This document shows, in pieces, positions 1 through 8,599 of a DNA stretch of 34,515 bases. The notes beneath the pieces were generated by a model that had not been told where the DNA came from, did no database searches, and was given only the letters and a program-made list of their open reading frames with translations. The stretch's first letter is position 1, and each line of letters starts with the position of its first letter. The stretch lies in NCBI GenBank assembly GCA_937949915.1, contig CALECP010000139.1, positions 1 to 34,515 of the forward strand, given 5' to 3'. The DNA comes from an uncultured Anaerolineae bacterium (GTDB lineage: Bacteria > Chloroflexota > Anaerolineae > Promineifilales > Promineifilaceae). The translations under genes and the position numbers were made by a program.

Positions 1-1
1 T

Positions 2-640
2 AATCGCCTCGTGCAGCAATGGGCATGGTACAGCGTCTATCAATATCGGAGTGATGGTTCGGATGTGAACAATGGTGCCGGTAATAATGTGGAAACTGGC
101 TCATCGAGCAATTTGGTGGATAATCCAGCCAGCTTCATTGATGGTCAACCAAGTGCGCTAAACGATGTTGGTGATACTTTTTTGTCTTATTCAACGGCCG
201 CCACCAACAACAACACCTTATTCCCAGACCTGATAGTAGACGTACAGCCTAGTGCGGTAGCGTACACTTCCACAGGTGCAACCGCTTATCCTGTTACGTT
301 CGAGATAGCTGTCCGCAATACGGGGAACACCTCTGTGGCACAGGGTACAGTTGTCCAACTGTTTGCCGACGCAGCTCTCACACAACCGATTGGCGCGGCA
401 ACGCTCCCGGCCGGATTGGGCGGATGTTCTGTCGATACTCACCATGTAACAATAAGCGGTGTGATCGGCGCGAACATCACCGAGTTTTACGTCAAAGTTG
501 ATGCAAGTAACGTGCTGCAAGAAGACAGCAATGGCGAAAGCAACAACGTCTATGCTGATGCGGCAGGCAATCCATTGCCTATTCCGATCACTTATGAGCC
601 AGCCGGTTCATCTATCTACCTACCCGTTCTGACACGATAG
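2..640 (+). CDS. Secreted CARDB-like protein, 3' fragment
   Basis: The reading frame is open to the left edge of the window, so this is the C-terminal part of a longer protein and the GTG at base 11 is probably not a real start. The first third, rich in Gly, Asn and Ser, is followed by a segment beginning LFPDLIVDV and containing VRNTGNTSVAQGTVVQLF, which has the look of a CARDB-type adhesion beta-sandwich (about the last 130 residues). The chain ends SIYLPVLTR. A short YLP-hydrophobic-basic tail of this kind is, from memory, common at the ends of exported Chloroflexota proteins and may be a sorting or anchoring tail; that is inference. A terminator hairpin follows the TAG stop by about 35 bases. 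The fold assignment rests on pattern only. Confidence 0.6.
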   Translation, partial: NRLVQQWAWYSVYQYRSDGSDVNNGAGNNVETGSSSNLVDNPASFIDGQPSALNDVGDTFLSYSTAATNNNTLFPDLIVDVQPSAVAYTSTGATAYPVTFEIAVRNTGNTSVAQGTVVQLFADAALTQPIGAATLPAGLGGCSVDTHHVTISGVIGANITEFYVKVDASNVLQEDSNGESNNVYADAAGNPLPIPITYEPAGSSIYLPVLTR

Positions 641-672
641 ATCAGATAATCGTTCTAACTGACCTATTTTTT

Positions 673-705
673 GTAGAGACGCAAGATTTTGCGTCTCTTT
701 TTTTC
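673..705 (+). terminator. Rho-independent terminator built from a GTAGAGAC palindrome
   Basis: AGAGACGCAA and TTGCGTCTCT form a perfect 10-bp stem with a GATT loop, followed by a run of T. It lies just after the CARDB-like gene. The left arm continues to GTAGAGACGCAA, so this is also the first member of the dispersed GTARRGAC palindrome family listed below. Confidence 0.8.
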
Positions 706-735
706 TAAATTTTGCGTCTTGTATGATTGTTTATA

Positions 736-983
736 TGTGATCAAATAGTGTGTGGGGAATACATACCAAGCTAGGCGTTTTACTCGTTACCGCTCCGGTT
801 GAAACCGGCTGCTACGCCGACTGAAACCCGTTTGAAACGGGTTTTTTGCCGTGCCGAAAGGCACACTGACAGCCCGTGTGTTTCCAACACCGGGCGAGAC
901 CGATGCAACAAATCGCCGATGATGTGCAGATTTGACTGATTTTCACCTTAGCTTGATACCAATTGTGATCAAATAGTGTGTGG
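736..983. repeat. Multi-hairpin element flanked by perfect 20-bp direct repeats
   Basis: TGTGATCAAATAGTGTGTGG occurs at 736-755 and again, identical, at 964-983. Between the copies lie four short stem-loops in a row: CCGGTT/AACCGG (795-808), AAACCCGTT/AACGGGTTT (824-844, followed by TTT so it can also act as a plus-strand terminator), GTGCC-GAAA-GGCAC (851-864) and GCCCGTGT/ACACCGGGC (872-895). The first two share a TTGAAA-type centre and look like variants of one unit. No open reading frame is convincing here. A REP or MITE-like unit inserted between, or duplicated together with, the direct repeats is the likeliest reading. A similar motif, TGATCAAAATGTGTGTG, is near 5739. Confidence 0.5.
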
Positions 984-986
984 TGC

Positions 987-1826
987 TTACAAAATAGATT
1001 GCATCAATAGATGAATATACCACGCAATCGGCGCACCGATGAGCAAACTATCGACCCGATCCAGCGCACCCCCATGCCCCGGAAAAAGTGTTCCCGTATC
1101 TTTTACTTTTGCTGTGCGCTTGAACATTGAAATAACAAGATCACCGGCCGGATTGAGGATCGCTACACAGATCGTCATCATCAGGACGGCCGTCAGCGGC
1201 AAATCAAATAAGCCGACACCAATGCCCACCGCCAGCAACGACCCCAGCATCGTGCCGCCGATCAGCCCTTCGATGCTTTTGTTGGGACTGAGGCGTGGTG
1301 ACAGGGCATGACGGCCGAGAATGCCGCGCCCCGCGATAAATTTGCCCACTCCATAAGCGAAAAAATCAACCATCCAAATCGCACACACCGCCACCACCGT
1401 CCACTGCCACGCCTCCGAGCCAGTTTCTGGTGCATACGCTCGTAATTTGAGTAAATGTCCCCCAAACCAGCCAAACAGCATGAGGGCAGCCAAAGACATA
1501 ACCAAATCGTGACCGGCGCGTTGACGGCCACTTCGTTCGTAACGGAACAACGACCATAGCAACAACACAAAAGCGGTTGCAAAGAACGTCTCATTTTGTA
1601 AGCGGCCGACCTGCACCGCCAGCCAATGCGCCCCCAAACCAGGCAATAGCAACCCAATCGGAACAAGCAGATCAAGTTTTTTTGCGATCTGGGAAAACTC
1701 GGTCGCTGCCAACCCAAAAAGCAGCACAATCGGTACAAAAAACCACCAGCCACCCAACCATGCAATAGTTACAAAAGTGGTCGCAATGACCAACGAAACA
1801 AGCGCCCGTTGTGCTACCGTACTCAC
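987..1826 (-). CDS. cdsA: Phosphatidate cytidylyltransferase
   Basis: Makes CDP-diacylglycerol from phosphatidate and CTP, the precursor of membrane phospholipids, at the cytoplasmic membrane. The 279-residue chain is mostly hydrophobic with about seven or eight membrane segments. Near its C-terminus it carries the family signature SMFKRTAKVKDTGTLFPGHGG followed by ALDRVDSL, which holds the acidic and lysine residues used for metal and CTP binding. It starts at GTG 1826, two bases after the uppS stop, with AAGG inside the end of uppS as a likely ribosome site, so the two are probably translationally coupled. Last gene of the rpsB-tsf-pyrH-frr-uppS-cdsA cluster; no clear minus-strand terminator follows. 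Confidence 0.95.
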   Translation of the reverse strand: MSTVAQRALVSLVIATTFVTIAWLGGWWFFVPIVLLFGLAATEFSQIAKKLDLLVPIGLLLPGLGAHWLAVQVGRLQNETFFATAFVLLLWSLFRYERSGRQRAGHDLVMSLAALMLFGWFGGHLLKLRAYAPETGSEAWQWTVVAVCAIWMVDFFAYGVGKFIAGRGILGRHALSPRLSPNKSIEGLIGGTMLGSLLAVGIGVGLFDLPLTAVLMMTICVAILNPAGDLVISMFKRTAKVKDTGTLFPGHGGALDRVDSLLIGAPIAWYIHLLMQSIL

Positions 1827-1828
1827 AA

Positions 1829-2578
1829 TTATGCCTTCCCGATTTGCTCGTCTGTTTGTCCAAAACGGCGATTGCGCTGCGAATATGCTTCAATTGCACC
1901 CCATAGCTCATCTCGGCCGAAATCAGGCCAATACACTGGAGTCGGGTACAGTTCTGCATACGCCGCTTGCCAGATCAAAAAGTTGCTGATCCGTAATTCA
2001 CCACTTGTGCGGATCACCAGATCAGGGTCAGGCAGCCCTTTTGTGAACAGATACGAGTTAAATAATTCCTCATTGAGATCATCGGCCGCAATCCCATCCG
2101 CCAACATTTGGCGTACCGCGTGCATGATTTCAGAGCGGCCGCCATAGTTGAACGCCACATTGAGAATCAGCCGCTCATTGTGCTTCGTTAGCTCCAGCGC
2201 ATCATGCAGCTTGCGGGTCAAATCGGGGTTCACGCCCGTTAGTTCGCCCAGATGATGAATGCACACACCCTGCTCGTGCAGCGATTGCGATTCTTTGTTC
2301 AGCACCCGCGCAAACAGCTTCATCAACGCTTGTACTTCCAGCTTCGGCCGATCCCAATTTTCAGTTGAGAACGCATAAATCGTCAAAATCTCAATACCAA
2401 ATTCGACTGATGCATTGATGATCCGGCGCAAATTTTCTGCCCCCGCCCGATGCCCCGCATTGCGTGGCAGACCGCGCTTTTTCGCCCAGCGGCCGTTGCC
2501 ATCCATAATGATCGCCACGTGTTTGGGTGTCACGATCTGTATTTGTTCTTTTGTTGCGTTATCGGGGATCGCCATCAT
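1829..2578 (-). CDS. uppS: Isoprenyl (undecaprenyl) diphosphate synthase
   Basis: cis-Prenyltransferase that extends farnesyl diphosphate with isopentenyl units to form the lipid carrier used for cell-wall and glycan synthesis. Visible signatures are HVAIIMDGNGRWAKKRG near the N-terminus (catalytic Asp and the diphosphate-binding GNGRWA loop), NAGHRAG, and near the C-terminus RTSGELRISNFLIWQAAYAELY. The length (about 249 residues) is normal. The ORF track begins at TTG 2581, but an AGGAG lies nine bases before ATG 2578, so ATG is preferred; a third start, ATG 2575, is also possible. It sits 18 bases after frr and abuts cdsA, the conserved order in many bacteria. Confidence 0.95.
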   Translation of the reverse strand: MMAIPDNATKEQIQIVTPKHVAIIMDGNGRWAKKRGLPRNAGHRAGAENLRRIINASVEFGIEILTIYAFSTENWDRPKLEVQALMKLFARVLNKESQSLHEQGVCIHHLGELTGVNPDLTRKLHDALELTKHNERLILNVAFNYGGRSEIMHAVRQMLADGIAADDLNEELFNSYLFTKGLPDPDLVIRTSGELRISNFLIWQAAYAELYPTPVYWPDFGRDELWGAIEAYSQRNRRFGQTDEQIGKA

Positions 2579-2596
2579 CAATTTACTCTCCTGCGC

Positions 2597-3154
2597 TCAC
2601 ACTTCCATGATCTCGGCCGACTTTTCCTTGCCACGTTCATCGATCTGTTTCACAAAGCTATCAGTCAGCTCTTGCAGCTTCTCATGGCCGCGCCGCTCAT
2701 CATCCTCTGTGATCATCTTTTCATCTTTTAGCTCACGGATGTCGTTTTGCACATCGCGGCGCACATTGCGAACAGCCACCTTTGCCTCTTCTACACGCTT
2801 GCCCACCATCTTGCTCAATTCGCGGCGACGTTCCTCATTCAAACGCGGGATATTGAGGCGGATAATTTTGCCATCATTATTGGGGTTCAAACCCAAATTC
2901 GCCTCCAAAATCGCCCGTTCAATCGCTGGCATCGACGTGGCATCAAACGGCCGAATCGCCAACTGTTGCGCTTCGGGAGCAGAAACAACAGCCAATTGAT
3001 TGAGCGGTAGCAACGAGCCATACAACTCCACACGCACCCGATCCAAAAGCTGTGGGTTCGCTCGTCCTGTCCGAATAGAAGCCAAATCGTTGTCTAAAGA
3101 CCGAATCGCACCTTCCATGCGGTCTTTGCCTTCGTCTAAATACTCTTGGTACAT
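2597..3154 (-). CDS. frr: Ribosome recycling factor
   Basis: With EF-G it splits the post-termination ribosome into subunits for reuse. At 185 residues it is full length. It shows the expected two-domain composition: long charged helices at both ends (LASIRTGRANPQLLD at the start, RRDVQNDIRELKDEKMITEDD near the end) around the beta domain carrying RPFDATSMPAIERAI and LGLNPNNDGKIIRLNIP. ATG 3154 is preceded by GGAG about seven bases upstream (cggagaaatgcaATG). It follows pyrH across a 65-base gap that contains one of the GTRRGGAC palindromes. Confidence 0.97.
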   Translation of the reverse strand: MYQEYLDEGKDRMEGAIRSLDNDLASIRTGRANPQLLDRVRVELYGSLLPLNQLAVVSAPEAQQLAIRPFDATSMPAIERAILEANLGLNPNNDGKIIRLNIPRLNEERRRELSKMVGKRVEEAKVAVRNVRRDVQNDIRELKDEKMITEDDERRGHEKLQELTDSFVKQIDERGKEKSAEIMEV

Positions 3155-3177
3155 TGCATTTCTCCGTGAAGTTGTCT

Positions 3178-3204
3178 GTGGGACACGATAGATCGTGTCC
3201 CCAC
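3178..3204. repeat. Intergenic palindrome, GTGGGACACGAT type
   Basis: GTGGGACACGAT pairs with ATCGTGTCCCCAC around an AG centre, with one bulged base. It lies in the pyrH-frr gap. Second member of the dispersed palindrome family. No T run follows on the transcribed strand, so it is not a classical terminator; an mRNA-stability or processing hairpin is possible. Confidence 0.7.
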
Positions 3205-3219
3205 GATTGCTATAATTGC

Positions 3220-4026
<807 letters not shown>

Positions 4027-4041
4027 CTTATTTGTTAACCA

Positions 4042-4641
4042 CTAAATATCTTCGCCCAAATCGTATCGGACAAATCGCCTAATGACGATATTCTCACCCA
4101 ACTGGGCGCGAGCATCATCCAGCATCTGTTTGACTTTGACTTTATCGTCCTTCACAAACGGCATTTCGAGCAAGCAATACTCTTCATAGAATTTACGCAT
4201 CCGGCCGACCACCATTTTCTGGGCGATCTCTTCTGGCTTGCCTTCTTCCATCGCTTGCTTGGTCAAAATTTCGCGCTCTTCCGCCAAATCCGCCTCTGGT
4301 ACATCTTCGATGCTCACATAACGTGGAGCCATCGACGCAACTTGTAGCGCCACATCTTGTGCCAATTGCAAAAAGGCATCATTCCGTGCTACAAAGTCAG
4401 TCTCACAGTTCAATTCGACCAACACACCCAGTCGTTCGCCCGGATGTGAATACACTTTCACAATGCCTTCTTTCGCATCGCGTCCAGCGCGTTTGTCGAT
4501 CTTTACCTTCAATTGTTCGCGCAATGTTTTAGCTGCTTGGTCGATGTTACCGTCGTTGGCTACCAATGCCTCTTTGCACTTCTTAATACCTGCGCCTGTC
4601 ATTTCGCGCAATTTCTTGATGTCTGCTGCACTTACACTCAT
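4042..4641 (-). CDS. tsf: Elongation factor Ts
   Basis: Nucleotide-exchange factor that releases GDP from EF-Tu. The N-terminal UBA-like domain is clear (IKKLREMTGAGIKKCKEAL), followed by the core motif LGVLVELNCETDFVARND that contacts EF-Tu. At 199 residues this is the short form of the family, as in cyanobacteria and Thermus, compared with about 280 in Escherichia coli. ATG 4641 follows AGGAG at good spacing. It lies downstream of rpsB, the universal arrangement, with a GTAGGGAC palindrome in the gap and a terminator hairpin right after the stop. Confidence 0.97.
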   Translation of the reverse strand: MSVSAADIKKLREMTGAGIKKCKEALVANDGNIDQAAKTLREQLKVKIDKRAGRDAKEGIVKVYSHPGERLGVLVELNCETDFVARNDAFLQLAQDVALQVASMAPRYVSIEDVPEADLAEEREILTKQAMEEGKPEEIAQKMVVGRMRKFYEEYCLLEMPFVKDDKVKVKQMLDDARAQLGENIVIRRFVRYDLGEDI

Positions 4642-4670
4642 GTAAGTTTCTCCTAAAGTAAGGACACAAG

Positions 4671-4698
4671 TAGGGACACGGTAAATCGTGTCCCTACG
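4671..4698. repeat. Intergenic palindrome, GTAGGGACACG type
   Basis: GTAGGGACACGGT pairs with AATCGTGTCCCTAC over thirteen positions (one G-T pair) around a tiny loop, between rpsB and tsf. Third member of the dispersed palindrome family. No T run follows on either strand. Confidence 0.75.
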
Positions 4699-4706
4699 GT
4701 CATATT

Positions 4707-5654
4707 TTACTCAGACGCTTTTTTCTCGTCTGCCAATTTCTTGATCTGTTCACCCGTTGCTGTCGTCGGGGCTGCGTCGATAGAAGCTGCCTTTCTCGAC
4801 GGCGTGACAGTCACTTTCGGGGCTTGCTTTTGGATTTTGGCGCGGGTCGATGCACCGAGCAATGCTTCGTCGCTTGCGTTGTGCAAATCATACGCCTCGC
4901 TGCCACCACTGTAAGAGCCGCCATAGCCGCGTTGTGCGTCTTTGCCTGCTGCTTCGGGGTTGTCGTCTTTCCGCATGTTCGCGCCTTCGATGGCTGCGTC
5001 CGCCAATTTACCTGCGATCAGTTTGATCGCCCGGATCGCATCATCGTTAGCTGGAATCACATGATCAATCGGCGATGGATCACAATTGGTATCGACCATC
5101 GCAATGATCGGAATGCCCAGCTTGTTCGCTTCGGTCACGGCCGTATCTTCACTGCTGATGTCTACGACAAACAACATGGTCGGCAACTCGCTCATCTCAC
5201 GAATACCGCCCAACCGCATGTTAAGACGGTCGATCTCGCGTTGCTTCATCAACATCTCTTTTTTCTTCAAGCCGTCGAATTTGCCTTCTTTCTGGTCTTT
5301 TTCCAACTGCTTCAGATGGTTGATACGCTGCCGAATCGTTGACCAATTGGTAAGCGTACCGCCCAACCAACGTTGGTTGACATATGGCATACCGGCGCGT
5401 GCCGCTTCTTGCCCAATGATGTCTTGCGCTTGGCGTTTTGTGCCGACAAACAAAATTTTGCCGCCTTCGGCCGTGATGTCACGCACCATCTCGTAGATGT
5501 CGTGCAAAATGACAATTGTTTGCTGCAAGTCGAGGATGTGGATGCCGTTCCGTTCTGTAAAGATGTACGGCTTCATATTCGGGTGCCAACGACGGGTGCG
5601 ATGCCCGAAATGTACGCCTGTTTCTAACAGGGCTTTCATAGATACTACGGCCAT
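4707..5654 (-). CDS. rpsB: 30S ribosomal protein S2 (uS2)
   Basis: Small-subunit ribosomal protein. The N-terminal signature [38 protein letters not shown] and the central [30 protein letters not shown] are both present. The track starts at 5744, but ATG 5654 has AAGGAG seven bases upstream and gives the normal N-terminus, so the first 30 track residues are discarded. The mature protein would be 315 residues, about 70 longer than usual. The surplus is a C-terminal tail after [11 protein letters not shown], rich in Gly, Ser, Ala and Lys, probably disordered. First gene of the translation cluster. A small hairpin (CTTGTCC/GGACAAG, 5705-5726) lies in its leader, where S2 autoregulation would be expected; that role is speculative. 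Confidence 0.96.
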   Translation of the reverse strand: MAVVSMKALLETGVHFGHRTRRWHPNMKPYIFTERNGIHILDLQQTIVILHDIYEMVRDITAEGGKILFVGTKRQAQDIIGQEAARAGMPYVNQRWLGGTLTNWSTIRQRINHLKQLEKDQKEGKFDGLKKKEMLMKQREIDRLNMRLGGIREMSELPTMLFVVDISSEDTAVTEANKLGIPIIAMVDTNCDPSPIDHVIPANDDAIRAIKLIAGKLADAAIEGANMRKDDNPEAAGKDAQRGYGGSYSGGSEAYDLHNASDEALLGASTRAKIQKQAPKVTVTPSRKAASIDAAPTTATGEQIKKLADEKKASE

Positions 5655-5809
5655 AATAAAACTCCTTAGGTTAAAACCGCCACATTCGTCATCCCATGCT
5701 GAGACTTGTCCGGCCTGATGGACAAGCACCCTCAACATGATCAAAATGTGTGTGTGATTGTGAATTTGCTCGTAAGTGAGCCGTCAGATTATAGCGAATG
5801 GAGAATGCA

Positions 5810-5844
5810 GTGACAAACTGTATCTGCACATTATACTAGGCAGT
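5810..5844 (+). promoter_or_regulatory. Promoter of the solute-binding lipoprotein, probably leaderless
   Basis: GTGACA (5810-5815), 16 bases, then TATACT (5832-5837). Transcription would begin about seven bases later, at or next to ATG 5845, so the message would have little or no 5' leader. There is also no good Shine-Dalgarno sequence before that ATG. Confidence 0.5.
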
Positions 5845-7146
5845 ATGCAACGGCCGAACGTACTCTGGACAATTGTGTTGATTTTGTTGCTCGTAACGGG
5901 ATGCAGCGACCCCTCTGCCCGTACCCCCACGCCTGCTTCGCCCACCATTCCCACCCGCACCCCCGCGCCCGACGCGGCCGTGGGTGACAATGGCACGGCC
6001 GTCGAGCCAACACCCGCGCCCAAAACGATCCGTTTGTGGACAGGCACGGCCGTTTCTCCATATGGCGACACGGCCGCGCATACCCTCTTGAACGAACAAT
6101 TGGACACTTACCGTGCCGCTCACCCCGATACCCAAATCGAAGTGCATGTCAAAAATTTGTCAGGCCCCGGCAGCATTCTCAACTATTTGCGGACAGGGCT
6201 CACAGTCGCGCCCGGTCTGATGCCCGACGTGATATTGTTGCCGTCGGAACAATTGCTCACATTCAAAACAGAGAATTTGATCGCACCGCTTTCTATTGAA
6301 GGAAGCGATATCGATAATTGGTATCCGGCGGCCGTCGATTTGGCTGTAATAGAAGGAGACGTGTACGCATGGCCGTTTGTGTTTACCAATTTGCATCATC
6401 TGGTATGGAACACGGCCGCCATGACCGAAACGATCCCGGTGGACTGGGCATCGTTTGTGCAAATGGAAAATGCGTCGTTGGCATTCTCGGCCGAAACAAA
6501 CGCGGCCGTCGCCCTGCCCCTACACCTGTATCGCAGCACCGGCAGTTCGCCCCTGGATAGCAATGGGGTGCTAGCGCCTACCCAGCCTGTGACGACGGCC
6601 GTCTATGAGTTGTTGCAAAATGGACAATTGCGCGATCTATTCGCCGTTGACCCCGCTATTTTGACCACCGATGAGCAAGTGCTGCAAGCGGTGGTGGGCA
6701 ATGGGGTGGCGATGGGGGTGGTGGCGGCCGAGACAATGCTTGCGCTCGACCCAGAGGTCGTGGTTGGCTACGATGCGATACCGGGCGAAAGTGAGCTTGC
6801 GCCGCCGTTGGTCAGTGCGCTTTCGTGGGCGGTGACAGCGCAAACAGAGTCACGTCAAGCGTTGGCAAATGATTTGATCGCCTTCTTGACGGCCGACGAT
6901 AATCTGGGCGCGTGGAGTGAGGCAGCGCAACGGCTGCCCAATAGTGCGGGGGCGCTGGCGACGTGGCAAAACAGCGCGTATGCACAATTTATCGACACGC
7001 AGCTAGAGGGCGCGATTGGCTATCCGTACTACGATTCTTCCCGGTCGCGCACATTGGCAGAGGTGACGGCCGCCTTTGTTACCACCCAGCAATCGCCCCG
7101 CGCTGCCACAGACAGTTTGCTAGCCCGCCTGGAAAACAGCCGATAG
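5845..7146 (+). CDS. Extracellular solute-binding lipoprotein (ABC family 1 type)
   Basis: Probably a membrane-anchored binding protein for an ABC importer, likely for sugars. The start chosen, ATG 5845, gives a lipoprotein signal peptide MQRPNVLWTIVLILLLVTGC with lipobox LVTGC; the track start 23 codons upstream would spoil it. A Pro/Thr-rich linker of about 45 residues (TPTPASPTIPTRTPAPD) tethers the domain. The fold then begins with KTIRLWTG and has the family pattern of an extended ligand search: IEVHVKNLSGPGSILNYL, PDVILLPSEQL, VYAWPFVFTNLHHLVWN and late LANDLIAFL. No permease or ATPase gene is adjacent, so its partner and ligand are unknown. It is divergent from rpsB. Start to stop gives 433 residues, a normal size. 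Confidence 0.8.
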   Translation: MQRPNVLWTIVLILLLVTGCSDPSARTPTPASPTIPTRTPAPDAAVGDNGTAVEPTPAPKTIRLWTGTAVSPYGDTAAHTLLNEQLDTYRAAHPDTQIEVHVKNLSGPGSILNYLRTGLTVAPGLMPDVILLPSEQLLTFKTENLIAPLSIEGSDIDNWYPAAVDLAVIEGDVYAWPFVFTNLHHLVWNTAAMTETIPVDWASFVQMENASLAFSAETNAAVALPLHLYRSTGSSPLDSNGVLAPTQPVTTAVYELLQNGQLRDLFAVDPAILTTDEQVLQAVVGNGVAMGVVAAETMLALDPEVVVGYDAIPGESELAPPLVSALSWAVTAQTESRQALANDLIAFLTADDNLGAWSEAAQRLPNSAGALATWQNSAYAQFIDTQLEGAIGYPYYDSSRSRTLAEVTAAFVTTQQSPRAATDSLLARLENSR

Positions 7147-7164
7147 CACGTTACAATCGGCCGT
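7129..7164 (+). promoter_or_regulatory. Possible leaderless promoter of the phosphohexomutase gene
   Basis: TACAAT at 7152-7157 lies seven bases before ATG 7165, with a weak -35 (CTGGAA, 7129-7134) seventeen bases upstream. No Shine-Dalgarno sequence is present. The seven bases between the -10 and the ATG are CGGCCGT. Confidence 0.35.
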
Positions 7165-8592
7165 ATGACAATCAAATTTGGCACAGACGGCTGGCGAGCC
7201 GTTATTTCGGAAACATTTACCTTTCATAATCTTCGTCTCGTCGCTCAAGCGATTGCAGATTTCACCAAACAAGAAGATTCGGCATCCCCCAGCGTCGTCG
7301 TCGGCTTCGACACCCGCTTTTTGTCAGATCGCTATGCGGCCGAAGTGGCACGTGTGATGGCTGGCAACGGCATCAAAACATGGCTGGCACGGGCAGATAC
7401 CCCCACCCCGGCCGTCAGCTATACCATCGTCGATAAACAAGCGACAACCGGTGTCATGATCACCGCCAGCCACAACCCGCCCCGCTACAACGGAGTCAAA
7501 TTAAAAGGGCATTTTGGCGGTAGCGTGACGGTGCAACAAGGCAAACGGATCGAGCGCATTCTGGAAAATAACCTAGAAAATGCGAAAGGCCCCAACATGA
7601 TGGAAATGGAACAAGCCCTCGCGGAAGGGTTGGTGACACGCTTTGATCCGTCGTGGGCATACTACGAGCATTTGAGCAGTTTGGTCGATTTAGATTTGAT
7701 TTCGAGCGGTGAATTGCGTGTCGTGGCTGATGGCATGTGGAGCGCAGGGCGGGGCGTGTTTGGCGAAATGCTCAGTCGCGGCCGTACCACCGTCCACAAC
7801 ATTCGCCATGAAATGAACCCCGGATTCGGCGGCATCCATCCCGAACCGATTGCCAAATATCTCGGCTTGCTCAGTTCCACCATTCAGGCAGGCCACTGGG
7901 ACGTGGGGCTGGCCACAGACGGGGACGCAGACCGCATTGGCGCAGTCGATAAATTTGGCGAATTTGTTGATCCGCACCGCATTTACGCCCTGATCATGCG
8001 CTATCTCATCGAAAAGCGCGGCATGACCGGGAAAATCGTGCGAACAGTCTCGACGACGCGCATGATCGACCGCATCGCCGCCCAGCATGGGCTGGAAGTG
8101 ATCGAAACGCCTGTCGGCTTCAATTACATCGCGGACTTGATGATGAAAGATGATGTTTTGATGGGTGGCGAAGAGTCGGGCGGCATGTCGATCAAGGGAC
8201 ACATTCCCGAAGGAGATGGCATTTTGATGGGCTTGCTGCTGCTGGAAGTGATGGCTGATGCAGGCAAACCGTTGCACCAATTGGTGGCTGAATTGCTGGA
8301 CGAATATGGCCCCGCCCAATACAAGCGCACCGATATGCCGCTCAAGCAGCCGGTGGCGAAAGCGGATATGGTGAAGCTGTTGCTCGATGCCGCGCCAGAT
8401 GCGATTGCGAAGGTGGCTATCGAACGGATCGAGACGACCGATGGCGTAAAGTATTATTTGGCTGATGGCAGTTGGCTGCTGATCCGGCCGAGCGGAACAG
8501 AGTCGGTGCTGCGCGTCTATGCAGAAGCGCCCAGCGATGAGCGGGTGGCGGCGCTGTTATCTTTTGGCGAACAGATGGCGGCACGGGCATAA
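7165..8592 (+). CDS. Phosphoglucomutase/phosphomannomutase family protein
   Basis: Moves the phosphate between C1 and C6 of a hexose phosphate through a phosphoserine enzyme. All four family landmarks are visible: the catalytic loop TASHNPP with Ser102, the Mg loop DGDADR (252-257), the sugar-binding loop EESGG (336-340) and the phosphate-binding loop RPSGTES (441-447). At 475 residues it is the usual size. Which sugar it uses (glucose, mannose or glucosamine phosphate) cannot be told from sequence alone. It begins 18 bases after the solute-binding gene and is followed seven bases later by the nucleotidyltransferase gene. Confidence 0.93.
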   Translation: MTIKFGTDGWRAVISETFTFHNLRLVAQAIADFTKQEDSASPSVVVGFDTRFLSDRYAAEVARVMAGNGIKTWLARADTPTPAVSYTIVDKQATTGVMITASHNPPRYNGVKLKGHFGGSVTVQQGKRIERILENNLENAKGPNMMEMEQALAEGLVTRFDPSWAYYEHLSSLVDLDLISSGELRVVADGMWSAGRGVFGEMLSRGRTTVHNIRHEMNPGFGGIHPEPIAKYLGLLSSTIQAGHWDVGLATDGDADRIGAVDKFGEFVDPHRIYALIMRYLIEKRGMTGKIVRTVSTTRMIDRIAAQHGLEVIETPVGFNYIADLMMKDDVLMGGEESGGMSIKGHIPEGDGILMGLLLLEVMADAGKPLHQLVAELLDEYGPAQYKRTDMPLKQPVAKADMVKLLLDAAPDAIAKVAIERIETTDGVKYYLADGSWLLIRPSGTESVLRVYAEAPSDERVAALLSFGEQMAARA

Positions 8593-8599
8593 TTGACAG

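Noticed and set aside
1262-1765. 167-residue minus-strand ORF in cdsA
   Set aside because: Out-of-frame shadow of cdsA with a Cys/Trp/Arg-rich composition.
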